Below, piece after piece: positions 45,259 to 53,487 of a stretch of 64,000 nt of DNA. The translations under genes and the position numbers were made by a program. Origin of the DNA: [Clostridium] citroniae WAL-17108 (GTDB lineage Bacteria > Bacillota > Clostridia > Lachnospirales > Lachnospiraceae); the NCBI RefSeq assembly GCF_000233455.1, contig NZ_JH376421.1, positions 516,073 to 580,072 on the forward strand, in the 5' to 3' direction. The notes under the pieces were generated by a model that saw only the letters and a program-made list of their open reading frames with translations, searched no databases and was not told where the DNA came from. Positions within the stretch are counted from its first letter, which is position 1; each line of letters starts with the position of its first letter.

Positions 45259-46128
45259 TTAGTGCGCCTGAAAGACTGATTTTGCGAGACTGCCGGTTTT
45301 GAACAGCGTAAAGCACAGCAGTACGGTGTAGCCCACGCAGCTCCAGATTGCCATGATGATGTCATCTTCCAGAGCGATGTTCTGCACCAGCACAGCATAA
45401 ATTGCCACGCAGACGATGATGAGAAACGCCTGAAAGCCCAGCGCCAGCAGGGAGCGGAGGTAGTTCTGTCCCATCCCGCCCCATTCCTTGCCCATCATGG
45501 CAGCCATCGGAAGCGGCGCAACGGATGTGACAAGGTAGATCTCAATCATACGGCCATAAATGACGATAAAGATACAGATATACAGCGCCCACATGGTAAT
45601 GCCAATAAAGAGGGACTGGAACCAAAGCCCGAATAGCGGTCCCAGATCCATTTCCATAAGTCTCGGCTCCATATCTGCCAAAACAGAAGAAATGTCAATG
45701 GACGCATCCGAACCGATGATCCCTGCTGCCTGCGCTACTACGCTCTGCGCCATATCAAAGACGCCCATCACGATATTCCATGTGTTTGTGACAATGAGGA
45801 TGGCGGCGGCTGATTTGAACACCCACTTAAAAATCATCCAGGTGTCCACATCATGCAGGTTGTTCTTGTCTGCGATCATCTGGATCAGGTCTACGGTCAT
45901 CACGATAGCCAGGATCACGCCTGCAATCGGCACCATAATGGAGTTTGACAGGTTCTCAATCATGCTGAAAATACTGCCATTCCATCCCTGTGGGGTCTGG
46001 CCTACCTGTACGGATATATCCGCGACTTGTTGGTTTACGCTGTCAAACATCCCCGAAAGGTTGCTCATAATACCGCCCACCAGCATTTCTTTCAGCCAAT
46101 TTGTCAGGGCTTCAAGTAAGAAATCCAT
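45259..46128 (-). CDS. VirB6/TrbL-like T4SS channel protein
   Basis: 289 residues, start with GGAGGTTGA. About six membrane segments, including I-M-V-P-I-A-G-V-I-L-A-I-V-M, A-L-Y-I-C-I-F-I-V-I-Y-G and F-L-I-I-V-C-V-A-I-Y-A-V. This is the polytopic inner-membrane component that follows the Maff2 gene in related ICEs. Here the Maff2 gene upstream is split by the tet(W) element, so transcription now enters from the element's right end. Confidence 0.8.
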   Translation of the reverse strand: MDFLLEALTNWLKEMLVGGIMSNLSGMFDSVNQQVADISVQVGQTPQGWNGSIFSMIENLSNSIMVPIAGVILAIVMTVDLIQMIADKNNLHDVDTWMIFKWVFKSAAAILIVTNTWNIVMGVFDMAQSVVAQAAGIIGSDASIDISSVLADMEPRLMEMDLGPLFGLWFQSLFIGITMWALYICIFIVIYGRMIEIYLVTSVAPLPMAAMMGKEWGGMGQNYLRSLLALGFQAFLIIVCVAIYAVLVQNIALEDDIIMAIWSCVGYTVLLCFTLFKTGSLAKSVFQAH

Positions 46129-46148
46129 ACGGTGTCAACCTCCTTTCC

Positions 46149-46176
46149 GCCGCCCCCGCAAAACTGCGGGAGCGGC
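46149..46176 (-). repeat. GC-rich hairpin between Maff2 and VirB6-like genes
   Basis: CCCGCA/TGCGGG (46155-46160, 46165-46170), extended by GCCGC/GCGGC, forms a strong stem without a T-run. It precedes the VirB6-like ribosome site and may stabilise the upstream transcript or tune expression between the two genes. Confidence 0.45.
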
Positions 46177-46197
46177 AAGGATTTCATGCAGGGACGC

Positions 46198-46291
46198 TTA
46201 GACAGAGAACAGCCCGGAGAGCAGAGGTACAAGGACCATGCCGACCACGGCTACACCAGCGCCGGCCATGAGCTGCTTCATGCCCTGTGAT
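46198..46291 (-). pseudogene. Maff2-family gene, 3' half (cut off by the tet(W) element)
   Basis: Reading in frame to TAA gives S-Q-G-M-K-Q-L-M-A-G-A-G-V-A-V-V-G-M and then L-V-P-L-L-S-G-L-F-S-V, the C-terminal membrane half of a Maff2 protein. It has no start of its own. Its missing first half is at 57452-57592. Joined at the GCAAA shared by both, they give a 72-residue protein with two membrane helices, the usual Maff2 size. Maff2 sits at the VirB2-like position of the T4SS; the pilin role is a guess. Confidence 0.85.
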
Positions 46292-46296
46292 TTTGC
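46292..46296. other. Right attachment core of the tet(W) element
   Basis: TTTGC (GCAAA on the minus strand) is the junction between the Maff2 3' half and the element. An identical copy lies at 57468-57472. Outside the core the flanks are Maff2 sequence; inside they are unrelated. Confidence 0.75.
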
Positions 46297-46329
46297 TTAT
46301 GTGTGATAAAGAAGCAATAGAAGTGCAAA

Positions 46330-46375
46330 AAATTTTGCCGTTCCTATCCGACACTTGGCCATTGTGTCGGATAGG
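46330..46375 (-). terminator. Terminator of the serine recombinase gene
   Basis: CCTATCCGACAC (46343-46354) and GTGTCGGATAGG (46364-46375) form a perfect 12-bp stem; on the minus strand it is followed by AACGGCAAAATTTTTTG. It sits between the recombinase stop and the element end, so it may also help insulate the ICE genes. Confidence 0.7.
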
Positions 46376-46383
46376 TCGGGCGG

Positions 46384-48000
46384 TTATTCGGGCAAGTCAA
46401 TCTTGCCGACAAAGCTGTAATAAATCTCAATGTCCTGCCTGCGGGTGCCGTTCTCATCATAGCTGCACTCATGCACCACAATTTTCTCGATCATTTCCCG
46501 CAAGAGAGTGGGGGTCAGTTCTTCAAAGGCAAGGTGCTTGCGGACAATGCCCATAAATTTCTCGGCGTTGACGGTAGCTGCCTGTGACTTGTCCAGTTCG
46601 GCTTGCAGGGCGGCGGCTCTCTTTTTCAGCTCCGCTTGCTCGGCTTCGTAGTCAGCCGACAGTTCCATGAAACGCTCATCGCTGATTTTGCCGTTTACAT
46701 TGTCCTCATACAGCCGCTTGATAATGCGGCTGATTTCAGAAATGCGTTCCTGCGCCTGTTCAAGCTGCTTGATGGCTGCGGCGGTCTTTCGCTTGCCGCC
46801 GATCTCGTTCTGCTGGACAAGTAGTTTCACAAACCGGCTCTCATGCTTGGCTGCGTATTCGGTCACTTGCCGGAGATTTGCCAGGACACCAGCGGTCAAC
46901 AGATCGGTGCGGATAAAGTGCGCCGTACAGTTGCGGGTGCGCTTCTTGTAGCTGCCGCAGATGTAGCAGTCCTGTTTGCGGTCTTTGTTCTGATACCGCT
47001 GCTGATACAGCACATGGCCGCAGTCGGCGCAGAACAAAATCCCGGAGAACAGCCCCACTTCATCGTAGCGGTTCGGGCGTTTGCGCTGTTTGCGTAACTC
47101 CTGCACCCGTTCCCATGTTTCCTTGTCGATGATCGGCTCATGGTGGTTCTCGAAAATGGCCTGCTTCTCGACGGGGTTCTCTATGCTGTGCTTGACCTTA
47201 TAAGAAGGCTTTTCCGTTTTGAAGTTCACCAGACATCCGGTGTACTCTCGGTTTTCGAGGATATGAACGACGGTGTTGGTCGCCCATTTGCACTCATAGC
47301 CTGGGTGATAACGGCGGGTGCTGCCTGTCCGCTGATATTCCAGCGTCCCCGGCGTGGGGATTTGCTGCTCCGTCAGCATACGGGCAATCTTGGTCGGGCC
47401 GTTCCCGGCAAGGCAAAGCTGGTAAATCTGCTGCACCACCGGGGCGGCTTCCTCGTCTATAATAAAATTCTCGTCCTCGTCCATCACATAGCCGTAAACC
47501 GGCTTGCTGGTAACAGGCTTGCCGCTCATGCCTTTTGACTTTTTCACTGCCTTGATTTTCTTGCTCGTATCTCTCACCAGCCATTCATTGAACAGATTTC
47601 GCAGCGGGGTAAAATCGTTGTCCATGCCCTCGCTGGCACTGTCCACATTATCGTTGACAGCGATAAAACGCACACCCTTTTGAGGGAACAGCATTTCCGT
47701 GTAAAACCCTACCTGCAAGTAGTTTCGCCCTAACCGGCTCATGTCCTTGACGATGACCGTACCCACTTTCCCGGCTTCAATGTCCGCAAGCATGGCTTGA
47801 AATCCGGGCCGCTGGAAGTTCGCGCCGGAAAAACCGTCGTCGGTGTACCAGCGCAGATTGGTAAAGCCGTTCTGTTTTGCGTAGGTTTCGAGTATCCTTT
47901 TTTGGTTCGATATGGAATTACTCTCGCCTTGCAATTCATCCTCGTGGGACAATCTCGGATAAAGGGCGGTAATGAGGTTTTGGGTGGCTTGTCTTAACAT
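46384..48000 (-). CDS. Large serine recombinase (TndX/TnpX type)
   Basis: 538 residues, start with CGGAGG. Catalytic domain: Y-P-R-L-S-H-E-D-E with nucleophile Ser18, then Q-K-R-I-L-E-T-Y-A, D-D-G-F-S-G-A-N-F and K-D-M-S-R-L-G-R-N-Y. A recombinase domain (Y-G-Y-V...I-A-R-M-L) follows, then a zinc ribbon (C-A-D-C-G...C-Y-I-C-G) and a coiled coil near 400-470. It should integrate and excise the element between GCAAA-containing sites. The usual C in the 'YCRLS' motif is replaced by P here, which is tolerated elsewhere in the family. Confidence 0.9.
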   Translation of the reverse strand: MLRQATQNLITALYPRLSHEDELQGESNSISNQKRILETYAKQNGFTNLRWYTDDGFSGANFQRPGFQAMLADIEAGKVGTVIVKDMSRLGRNYLQVGFYTEMLFPQKGVRFIAVNDNVDSASEGMDNDFTPLRNLFNEWLVRDTSKKIKAVKKSKGMSGKPVTSKPVYGYVMDEDENFIIDEEAAPVVQQIYQLCLAGNGPTKIARMLTEQQIPTPGTLEYQRTGSTRRYHPGYECKWATNTVVHILENREYTGCLVNFKTEKPSYKVKHSIENPVEKQAIFENHHEPIIDKETWERVQELRKQRKRPNRYDEVGLFSGILFCADCGHVLYQQRYQNKDRKQDCYICGSYKKRTRNCTAHFIRTDLLTAGVLANLRQVTEYAAKHESRFVKLLVQQNEIGGKRKTAAAIKQLEQAQERISEISRIIKRLYEDNVNGKISDERFMELSADYEAEQAELKKRAAALQAELDKSQAATVNAEKFMGIVRKHLAFEELTPTLLREMIEKIVVHECSYDENGTRRQDIEIYYSFVGKIDLPE

Positions 48001-48022
48001 AAAATCCTCCGTTTCCGACAGC

Positions 48023-48071
48023 CAGCCCCACTATTCCGTGGTTTCATTGTACCACGGAACGGCGGGGGCTG
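48023..48071. repeat. Long imperfect inverted repeat upstream of the recombinase gene
   Basis: TTCCGTGGT (48034-48042) and ACCACGGAA (48051-48059) are perfectly paired around an 8-base loop, with an outer CAGCCCC/GGGGCTG pair (48023-48029, 48065-48071). It begins 22 bases upstream of the recombinase start codon, in the 5' leader, so it could be an operator or an RNA structure limiting recombinase synthesis. The rest of the 48072-48225 gap has no gene I can support. Confidence 0.5.
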
Positions 48072-48225
48072 TACAGCGGCAAAAGCGTTAAATTTGCTTC
48101 TTTACAGCTTTTCAATTTTCCGATTTTTATGGTATGGGTTGTCGTCCCATATTTGCAGTAGAAAAGTTCATAACTCCGTGGTATACTCTGATTTAACAAA
48201 AAAATCAGAAGTTAAAGGAGAAAAC

Positions 48226-48426
48226 ATGAAGTATACAATAGATGAATTAACCGCGGCCAAAAGGCAAATTGATTCAACTCTGCACAAGCTAAGAGAAACA
48301 GTAAAAACATTTGAATCAAAGGATAATTCCGAGCGTTATAAATCACAAATCACATTGGCAAAGAGAAGAATAAAAGCCTTTGAAATTGCAAATTATTTTA
48401 TAGAGAATGAGATTAAGAATTGCTAA
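48226..48426 (+). CDS. Small coiled-coil protein of the element, opposite strand
   Basis: 66 residues from ATG 48226, with AAAGGAGAA upstream. It is an AT-rich gene on the strand opposite to all its neighbours. The product is one charged helix pair (L-T-A-A-K-R-Q-I-D-S-T-L-H-K-L-R-E-T-V). It is followed by its own terminator. It may regulate the divergent recombinase. Family not recognised. Confidence 0.6.
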   Translation: MKYTIDELTAAKRQIDSTLHKLRETVKTFESKDNSERYKSQITLAKRRIKAFEIANYFIENEIKNC

Positions 48427-48447
48427 AGCACTTCCGATTTTCGTTCC

Positions 48448-48478
48448 AGCGGTCATGCTCCCTGGCATGGCCGCTTTT
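48448..48478 (+). terminator. Terminator of the plus-strand 66-aa gene
   Basis: AGCGGTCATG (48448-48457) pairs with CATGGCCGCT (48466-48475) with one mismatch, followed by TTTT. It ends just before the convergent TnpW gene. Confidence 0.65.
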
Positions 48479-48490
48479 CCATGCCCCGGT

Positions 48491-48685
48491 TCACGCCGGA
48501 TAAGTCGGCTCCTGTGTAGCAGCGGCTTCCGCTTCCAGTACCCGCGCCATTTTGTCGGCGGCTGTGGTTGTGGTGTCTTTCTTGAAATAGCCGGACACGA
48601 CAAGGACGGAATTGCCCATGCGGATTTCCGTCACACAGTCAGGGCGGCGGGTGGTGCGGGTGTCGTGCTGCTTGTTATCTGCCAT
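48491..48685 (-). CDS. tnpW: TnpW-family protein
   Basis: 64 residues from ATG 48685 (AAAGGAGTA upstream). It has the TnpW pattern: P-D-C-V-T-E-I-R-M-G-N-S-V-L-V-V-S-G-Y-F-K, then A-A-D-K-M-A-R-V-L-E-A-E. TnpW is a small protein first named in Tn4451-like clostridial transposons; its role is unknown. It lies 14 bases after the DnaC-like gene. Confidence 0.75.
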   Translation of the reverse strand: MADNKQHDTRTTRRPDCVTEIRMGNSVLVVSGYFKKDTTTTAADKMARVLEAEAAATQEPTYPA

Positions 48686-48699
48686 AGGCAATACTCCTT

Positions 48700-49542
48700 T
48701 CAGTCGGTAATCAGTTTCTTCATGCTCTCCATTTTCCGCTTGGCGGTTTCCTGCCGGAAGTTGTCGCCGGTAAAGCGTACCGGGACGCACATGGAAAGCA
48801 GGCGGTCATAAATCCGGGAATGGGCGGTGTCCTCCGGGTTGTGCAGGTCGTCCAGCGTAAGGTTGGTCGTGACGATCAGCGGCTTGCCGCTGCGGTAACG
48901 GCTGTCAATCACATTGAACACCTGTTCCAGCCCGTATTCCGTCCCGCGTTCCATGCCGAAGTCGTCAAGGATCAGCAGCGGATAACGACAAAGGCGGGAA
49001 ATGTACTCGTTGCGCCCCTCAAAGCTGGCGGCAAGGTCATTGAGGATAAGAGCAAAGTTCGTCATGCGGACGGGGATTTCTTTCTCCATGAGGGCGTTTG
49101 CGATACAGCCTGCAAGGTAGCTTTTGCCGGTGCCTACGCCGCCCCAGAACAGGCAGCCGATATTGTCTGTCCGCATATCTTCCCAATGCTCCACATACCG
49201 GCGGGCAAGCCCGGTCTGCGGGTTCCTGCCGTTGTCGTTCTCGAAAGTCCAGTCCCGCATGGTGGGGTCGGTAAAGCCCCGGCGTTTCAGTTCTTCCACG
49301 GTGTCAAGGTGTCTGCGCCGCTTTTCGGCGGCTTCCCGTTCCTCGCGGGCGGTTCTCTGGCAGTCGCACTCTGCCGGGTGGCGGTCGCGCCCGAAGATAG
49401 CGGCCTTATCCGGCGCAAAATAGGCTTCTTTCGGCTTGCGGCACTTGCCGCAGTACAGTAAACCGTCCTCGCCGGTGTAGTCCTCCGGCTCCGGGATGGT
49501 GGTCGTCATATTCTCCAAAACCGCGTTGATTTCATTCTTCAT
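48700..49542 (-). CDS. DnaC/IstB-like AAA+ ATPase
   Basis: 280 residues from ATG 49542, which overlaps the previous gene's TGA. An N-terminal zinc-type C-G-K-C...C-D-C-Q pair precedes the AAA+ module: Walker A F-W-G-G-V-G-T-G-K-S-Y-L-A, Walker B L-L-I-L-D-D-F-G, sensor V-T-T-N-L-T, and S-R-I-Y-D-R-L near the end. It is a helicase loader-type ATPase, paired with the initiator downstream in the transcript, suggesting that the element can replicate when excised. Confidence 0.85.
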   Translation of the reverse strand: MKNEINAVLENMTTTIPEPEDYTGEDGLLYCGKCRKPKEAYFAPDKAAIFGRDRHPAECDCQRTAREEREAAEKRRRHLDTVEELKRRGFTDPTMRDWTFENDNGRNPQTGLARRYVEHWEDMRTDNIGCLFWGGVGTGKSYLAGCIANALMEKEIPVRMTNFALILNDLAASFEGRNEYISRLCRYPLLILDDFGMERGTEYGLEQVFNVIDSRYRSGKPLIVTTNLTLDDLHNPEDTAHSRIYDRLLSMCVPVRFTGDNFRQETAKRKMESMKKLITD

Positions 49543-50333
49543 AAACTCTCGCCCTCCTTGCATGAGTAGTCTGGTATGCCCTTTTTAGGGGCTTCCTTTT
49601 TGTCGTTCCCCGCCCATATCCGCAGGGCGGCGGCATAGTTCTGGTAGCTTTTCCCGTTGGCGGCAAGGTAGCGGCTCATTTCCTCGATGAACCGTTCCAG
49701 CCTGTCAGGGTACTCTGCCTGCAACTCGTCGTATTCGGTCTGTGACAGAAAAATATTTCCATATCGGCCATAGGGCGCGGACGGCCCCCCACTCACTCCC
49801 TTTGTTTGGCTCTCTGTAAGGTTGTTTATAGTAGTTTGGTTAGGGGACGGTTTTCCGACCATCATAAGGTCGGTTTTCTGACCATCAGTAGGACGGTTTT
49901 CCGGCTCTATGAGGGGCGGACTTCCGGCCATCAGTTGGTCTGAAAACTGTACCTGTGGCACTGGCGGTACTTTGACATAAAGCCGGTTCGGTGCGGAGAA
50001 GCCGCCCCGTTCCCGTTCCAACAGCCCCGCCGTGTCCAGTTCATTAAGCGCCCCCTTGATGGTGGTGCTGCCTTTATCCAGTATTTCTGCTATCTCCGCG
50101 ATGGGATAGATAATATAAATCCTGCCCTCGTCGTCCAGCCACTTGTTTTTCTGGGAGAGGGTGGAACGGTCTAACAGCAGCGAATACAGCAGCTTGGCGG
50201 TCTGTGAAATCTCCATTTTCAGCAGGAAACGGGGATACGGCAGATAGGCGGGCAGCCGCGTGTCTGCCCTGATATAATCAGCGATAGGATCACCTCCCTG
50301 TGTTCGGGTTGATTTTGGCGTATTGTCACGCAT
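49539..50333 (-). CDS. Replication initiator protein A N-terminal-type protein
   Basis: 264 residues from ATG 50333. The RepA_N-type winged helix covers about residues 20-120: Y-P-R-F-L-L-K-M-E-I-S-Q-T-A-K-L-L-Y-S-L-L-L-D-R, then W-L-D-D-E-G-R-I-Y-I-I-Y-P and L-N-E-L-D-T-A-G-L-L. The C-terminal part has a helical domain like DnaD/DUF6017 (Y-L-A-A-N-G-K-S-Y-Q-N-Y). It is directly coupled to the ATPase gene. Probable initiator of the element's own origin. Confidence 0.8.
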   Translation of the reverse strand: MRDNTPKSTRTQGGDPIADYIRADTRLPAYLPYPRFLLKMEISQTAKLLYSLLLDRSTLSQKNKWLDDEGRIYIIYPIAEIAEILDKGSTTIKGALNELDTAGLLERERGGFSAPNRLYVKVPPVPQVQFSDQLMAGSPPLIEPENRPTDGQKTDLMMVGKPSPNQTTINNLTESQTKGVSGGPSAPYGRYGNIFLSQTEYDELQAEYPDRLERFIEEMSRYLAANGKSYQNYAAALRIWAGNDKKEAPKKGIPDYSCKEGESL

Positions 50334-50405
50334 TAAAACGCCGTTTCCGGGGGAAAAGGATAAATGTATCGCGTACCCTTTGACACCCACGAAAAAAGCC
50401 TTGAT

Positions 50406-50792
50406 TTATGCGGGTTTGAAAGGCTCTAAAGCGTGACATCTCTGCCTTTGTTTCCGCTTTCTCTCGGCGGCTTTGATTTTCTTCATGCGCCCGGCGCAGT
50501 CGGGGCAGTATTTTCCCCGGTTGGATTTGGGGACAAAGGCCGCCCCGCAGACGGCACACCGTTTCCGGCTTCCCCGGCACAAGAGGGCTGCGGCCAGCTC
50601 CCCGTCAAGGGGCAGGACAGCCACACGGAACCAGTGGCACATGAGGGAAAAGGAAATGCTCTGGACGCACACGCAAGGCTCCCCGTCGTCCAATAGCAGG
50701 CAGTTCCCCTCATCGTAGTTACAGCACTCATGTACCAGCCGCCGCGCCCGCCGGTGCTGGCGGTAGTCCATGTGGGGCAGGTTATCGCTCAT
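50406..50792 (-). CDS. Cysteine-rich VLP-domain protein
   Basis: 128 residues from ATG 50792, which overlaps the end of the relaxase gene. It matches the cysteine-rich VLP family: R-R-A-R-R-L-V-H-E-C-C-N-Y-D-E-G-N-C-L-L-L-D, then R-K-R-C-A-V-C-G-A-A-F-V and Y-C-P-D-C-A. Two zinc sites are likely. These proteins accompany mobilization genes in clostridial elements. Function unknown. Confidence 0.75.
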   Translation of the reverse strand: MSDNLPHMDYRQHRRARRLVHECCNYDEGNCLLLDDGEPCVCVQSISFSLMCHWFRVAVLPLDGELAAALLCRGSRKRCAVCGAAFVPKSNRGKYCPDCAGRMKKIKAAERKRKQRQRCHALEPFKPA

Positions 50793-52416
50793 GGCTCTGC
50801 TCCTTTCTGCGGTGCGGCTCGTCCCGGCGCAAAATCTGGTCGATGTTCCGCTTGACGGTCTGCAACTCCTTGAACCGCTGTTTCTGTTCGTGATAGGTGT
50901 TATACAGGCCGTCTTTCTCGGAGATAAGCTGCTCGATCTCGGCCTGCAACGCTTTCCGGGCGGGCAGCTTGGTAATGCCATGCGCCTTGAAATACCGGGC
51001 TGCTGCGTCGGCTATGATAAAATCGCTCTCATGGGCCTGCCGGTATGCGGCGCGGGCTTTCTCGGATTTCTGTGCCCGCAGCCCGTCGCGGGCGGCCTTG
51101 GTCTGGGCGTAGGCCAACACCTGCCGCTGCAACTTCTTTTTCCCTTGCAGCTTCGTTTCCAGTGCTTTCAGTTCGCCGCTGGTCTGGCGCATTTTCTGAT
51201 AGGCGGTGTCAACGGCGGCTTCTAACTGCTCCGGGGAAGTAAAGCCGTATTGCTGGTAGACGGACAGCGTTTTGGCGGCCTGCTTCAGATTGTGTATCTT
51301 CGCCCAGCGTTCATAGCCCCGGCCTTTGCCCTCGGCCATTTTCTGCTCAATGTCCACAAGCCGCTGCACTCCGTCCTGTTTCGGGGCGGCTATCTCGGCT
51401 CTGGCAACCTGCAAGCGGTCTTTTATGGTGCGTGGGGGATCGGGGGATCTGGCTGGCGCTTCGGCTGCTCTGGCGGCGTTTTGCTCTAAAACGGCAAAGA
51501 CAGCGGCGCGGTCAAAATCGTCGCCCAGCTTCCGGGCGGTAATTGGCTTTGTCCTGTCCGGCGTGAGGTAGGAAAGCCGCCCCCGGCTCTCCTTGACGGT
51601 CACACCCTCCTGCAGCAACAGAGAGGAAAACTCGTCAAAGCTGGCGGCGGTGGCAAGGGCTTTCCGTAGGGTCTGCCGCAGCTTCTCCTTGTTCGTTTCA
51701 AACTTGGTCTGCCGGGGCGTGATACTATCGGCAATCATGGGGGCGTTCTGCTTGTCCAGCGCGGCCTGTCCCTTTTTCTGCGCCCAATACTCCCGGTCGG
51801 TGACGCGGTTCTTGCTGCCGTTCAAGAGGTCGATTTGATAAAGCCCCTCCCGGTGGCACATCTCCATGACTTCGGATTTGAAGTAGCGCAGGGCAGCGTC
51901 GGTACATCGGTGCTTGCAGCCGACTTTCGTATCGGCCGGCCTGTCCATGTAGGGCAGGAACGGCACTTCCTCAATCCGCAGGCTGTTTATGACGATATGC
52001 ACATGAATGTTGCCGCTGTGGTTATGCCCGTCCGGGTGGGTGCAGACAAGGGCCTGGTGGCCGGGAAAATGCTCTTTACAGAATTGTTCCCCCAACGCCT
52101 GCGCCCGGTCTACGGTCAGGCCGTTGTCCGGCCCGTCCCGCGGGTCAAAGCTGATGATGTAGTGGTGGCTTTTCACATCTTCCCGCCGCTGGTTTTTCTG
52201 ATAGCGGAGATTGGCCCGCATACACGCAACGGCAAAATCCTCCCCGTCGCAGTTCAGCGTGGACAGCCGGTAGTCCTCGCGGGGGATAAGCCTGCCGGTT
52301 TCATCAAGGACGGGCTTCATGGTAAACTCGTCATGCTCAAAGAGAAGATATTGCTCGGCGGCTCCGTAGTCGGCGTTTTTAGAGTTGATATGCTTGAGTG
52401 TTGCCAACCGCGTCAC
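50782..52416 (-). CDS. MobA/MobL-type relaxase of the tet(W) element
   Basis: 544 residues. The relaxase domain has H-H-Y-I-I-S-F-D-P-R-D near 85, then H-P-D-G-H-N-H-S-G-N-I-H-V-H-I-V-I-N (three-His metal site, about 125-142). The C-terminal 250 residues form a basic coiled coil. It overlaps MobC upstream by 38 bases and the VLP gene downstream by 11. It should nick the element's oriT and allow transfer by a helper T4SS. It is a different relaxase from the ICE's own. Confidence 0.85.
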   Translation of the reverse strand: MTRLATLKHINSKNADYGAAEQYLLFEHDEFTMKPVLDETGRLIPREDYRLSTLNCDGEDFAVACMRANLRYQKNQRREDVKSHHYIISFDPRDGPDNGLTVDRAQALGEQFCKEHFPGHQALVCTHPDGHNHSGNIHVHIVINSLRIEEVPFLPYMDRPADTKVGCKHRCTDAALRYFKSEVMEMCHREGLYQIDLLNGSKNRVTDREYWAQKKGQAALDKQNAPMIADSITPRQTKFETNKEKLRQTLRKALATAASFDEFSSLLLQEGVTVKESRGRLSYLTPDRTKPITARKLGDDFDRAAVFAVLEQNAARAAEAPARSPDPPRTIKDRLQVARAEIAAPKQDGVQRLVDIEQKMAEGKGRGYERWAKIHNLKQAAKTLSVYQQYGFTSPEQLEAAVDTAYQKMRQTSGELKALETKLQGKKKLQRQVLAYAQTKAARDGLRAQKSEKARAAYRQAHESDFIIADAAARYFKAHGITKLPARKALQAEIEQLISEKDGLYNTYHEQKQRFKELQTVKRNIDQILRRDEPHRRKEQSHER

Positions 52417-52777
52417 CTACTTTCTTGAGGACTTCATACTTGAGGACGGCAAGGTCGGATATGGCGGCGCGTACCTCGCCGGAAAGGGTGTTGTAGGGTA
52501 CGCCGTATTCGTTCAGATACCGGGCAATCTGATTGAGGTTGCCGCCGATCCTGCCGTACTCGGCTGTCAGCTTCCCGACAGCGGAAAGCAACTCGTCATT
52601 GACCGACGACACATGGACAACCGGGCGTATGGTCGCCCGCCGTATCGCCTGCCGGAGAAATTCGGACTGGCTGATACCATAGGGCGCAAGCCGCGCTGTG
52701 AAGTCGGCATACTCATCTTCGGACAGCCGGGTTTTCACAACGCGGCTGCGGTGGGGCGTGTTGTATTTCTTTCGCAT
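52379..52777 (-). CDS. mobC: MobC-type relaxosome protein of the tet(W) element
   Basis: 132 residues from ATG 52777 with AGGAGGTCA upstream; an upstream in-frame extension is non-coding. An RHH-like N-terminus (V-V-K-T-R-L-S-E-D-E-Y-A-D-F), then Y-G-I-S-Q-S-E-F-L-R-Q-A-I and the MobC signature G-G-N-L-N-Q-I-A-R-Y-L-N. It overlaps the relaxase start. Partner for oriT opening. Confidence 0.8.
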   Translation of the reverse strand: MRKKYNTPHRSRVVKTRLSEDEYADFTARLAPYGISQSEFLRQAIRRATIRPVVHVSSVNDELLSAVGKLTAEYGRIGGNLNQIARYLNEYGVPYNTLSGEVRAAISDLAVLKYEVLKKVGDAVGNTQAYQL

Positions 52778-53199
52778 GGTGTGACCTCCTTTCTCGCCCG
52801 TAAGGGCGCATGAGCAGGGTTTGGGGAAGGCACTCCCCAACAAGTTTCCCGCGAGGGGCAAAACTGCAGAATTGCGGATTTTGGCACCGTGGTAGAAACT
52901 TGCTCTCCGTGACTGCAAACTTTCTCTCACTTCCGTCCGCCACTTTTTTGGAAAACTGCAACCACAAAAGTTTGTTTCTCTTTTTCTGCTACTACTAATC
53001 CTGTAAAGGGCATTCCTGCCCGCTTTCGCTAAAATGACACCGGACGCAGTGGTTTCTACCCGGTGTTGGAGAAATCCTTTCTCTTTGCCCTCTACTACGG
53101 GTAAATGCTCCAAATGCCAAACACCAGGGCAGAAAAATTCCCTCCTCGCTTACTACTACAACCGGCAGGGGGCAAAATGGCCGGGAGCGGAGCCGGACA
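52778..53199. other. Non-coding mobilization region, candidate oriT of the tet(W) element
   Basis: No credible gene occupies this stretch. At 52821-52827 and 52834-52840 TTGGGGA/TCCCCAA form an inverted repeat followed by CAAG. The string 52820-52844 closely matches the motif beside the ICE relaxase at 18040-18063 (shared TTGGGG, GCACT, CCC and CAACAAG). It is directly upstream of mobC and the relaxase gene, the expected place for oriT. Confidence 0.45.
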
Positions 53200-53240
53200 A
53201 CAAAAAAAGCAGTAAATCTTTTTCAAGACTTACTGCTTTC
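53200..53240 (-). terminator. Terminator of the sigma-factor operon
   Basis: AAAGCAGTAA (53206-53215) and TTACTGCTTT (53230-53239) form a perfect 10-bp stem. On the minus strand the stem is followed by TTTTTTTG, 35 bases after the HTH-protein gene. Confidence 0.8.
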
Positions 53241-53274
53241 GCTGGCCGCGTCGGTGGCGGCTGGTATTCAGTTT

Positions 53275-53487
53275 TTATGACTTGTCCGGTGGTTCGTCAA
53301 GCCGGAACTTGAATTGACAGTCAATTAACCGCTGCTTTACATAGTCCTCCACCTCGGCGTTGACCTGCCCGTTCACTTTTGAGAAATAGCGGATATATCC
53401 GGCGTAGTGGAGCAGGACAGCGTTCACGGCTTCTGGGTCGCCCTCACGGGCTTTGAGGATTGTTTCATAGGGGAGAAGTCTACTCAT
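53275..53487 (-). CDS. Helix-turn-helix-type small protein (conjugative-transposon type)
   Basis: 70 residues; its ATG lies inside the end of the sigma-factor gene (8-base overlap). It reads L-L-P-Y-E-T-I-L-K-A-R-E-G-D-P-E-A-V-N-A-V-L, then Y-I-R-Y-F-S-K. This resembles the small HTH proteins paired with sigma-like regulators in Tn916-type elements. Probably a partner or co-regulator of the sigma factor. Confidence 0.7.
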   Translation of the reverse strand: MSRLLPYETILKAREGDPEAVNAVLLHYAGYIRYFSKVNGQVNAEVEDYVKQRLIDCQFKFRLDEPPDKS

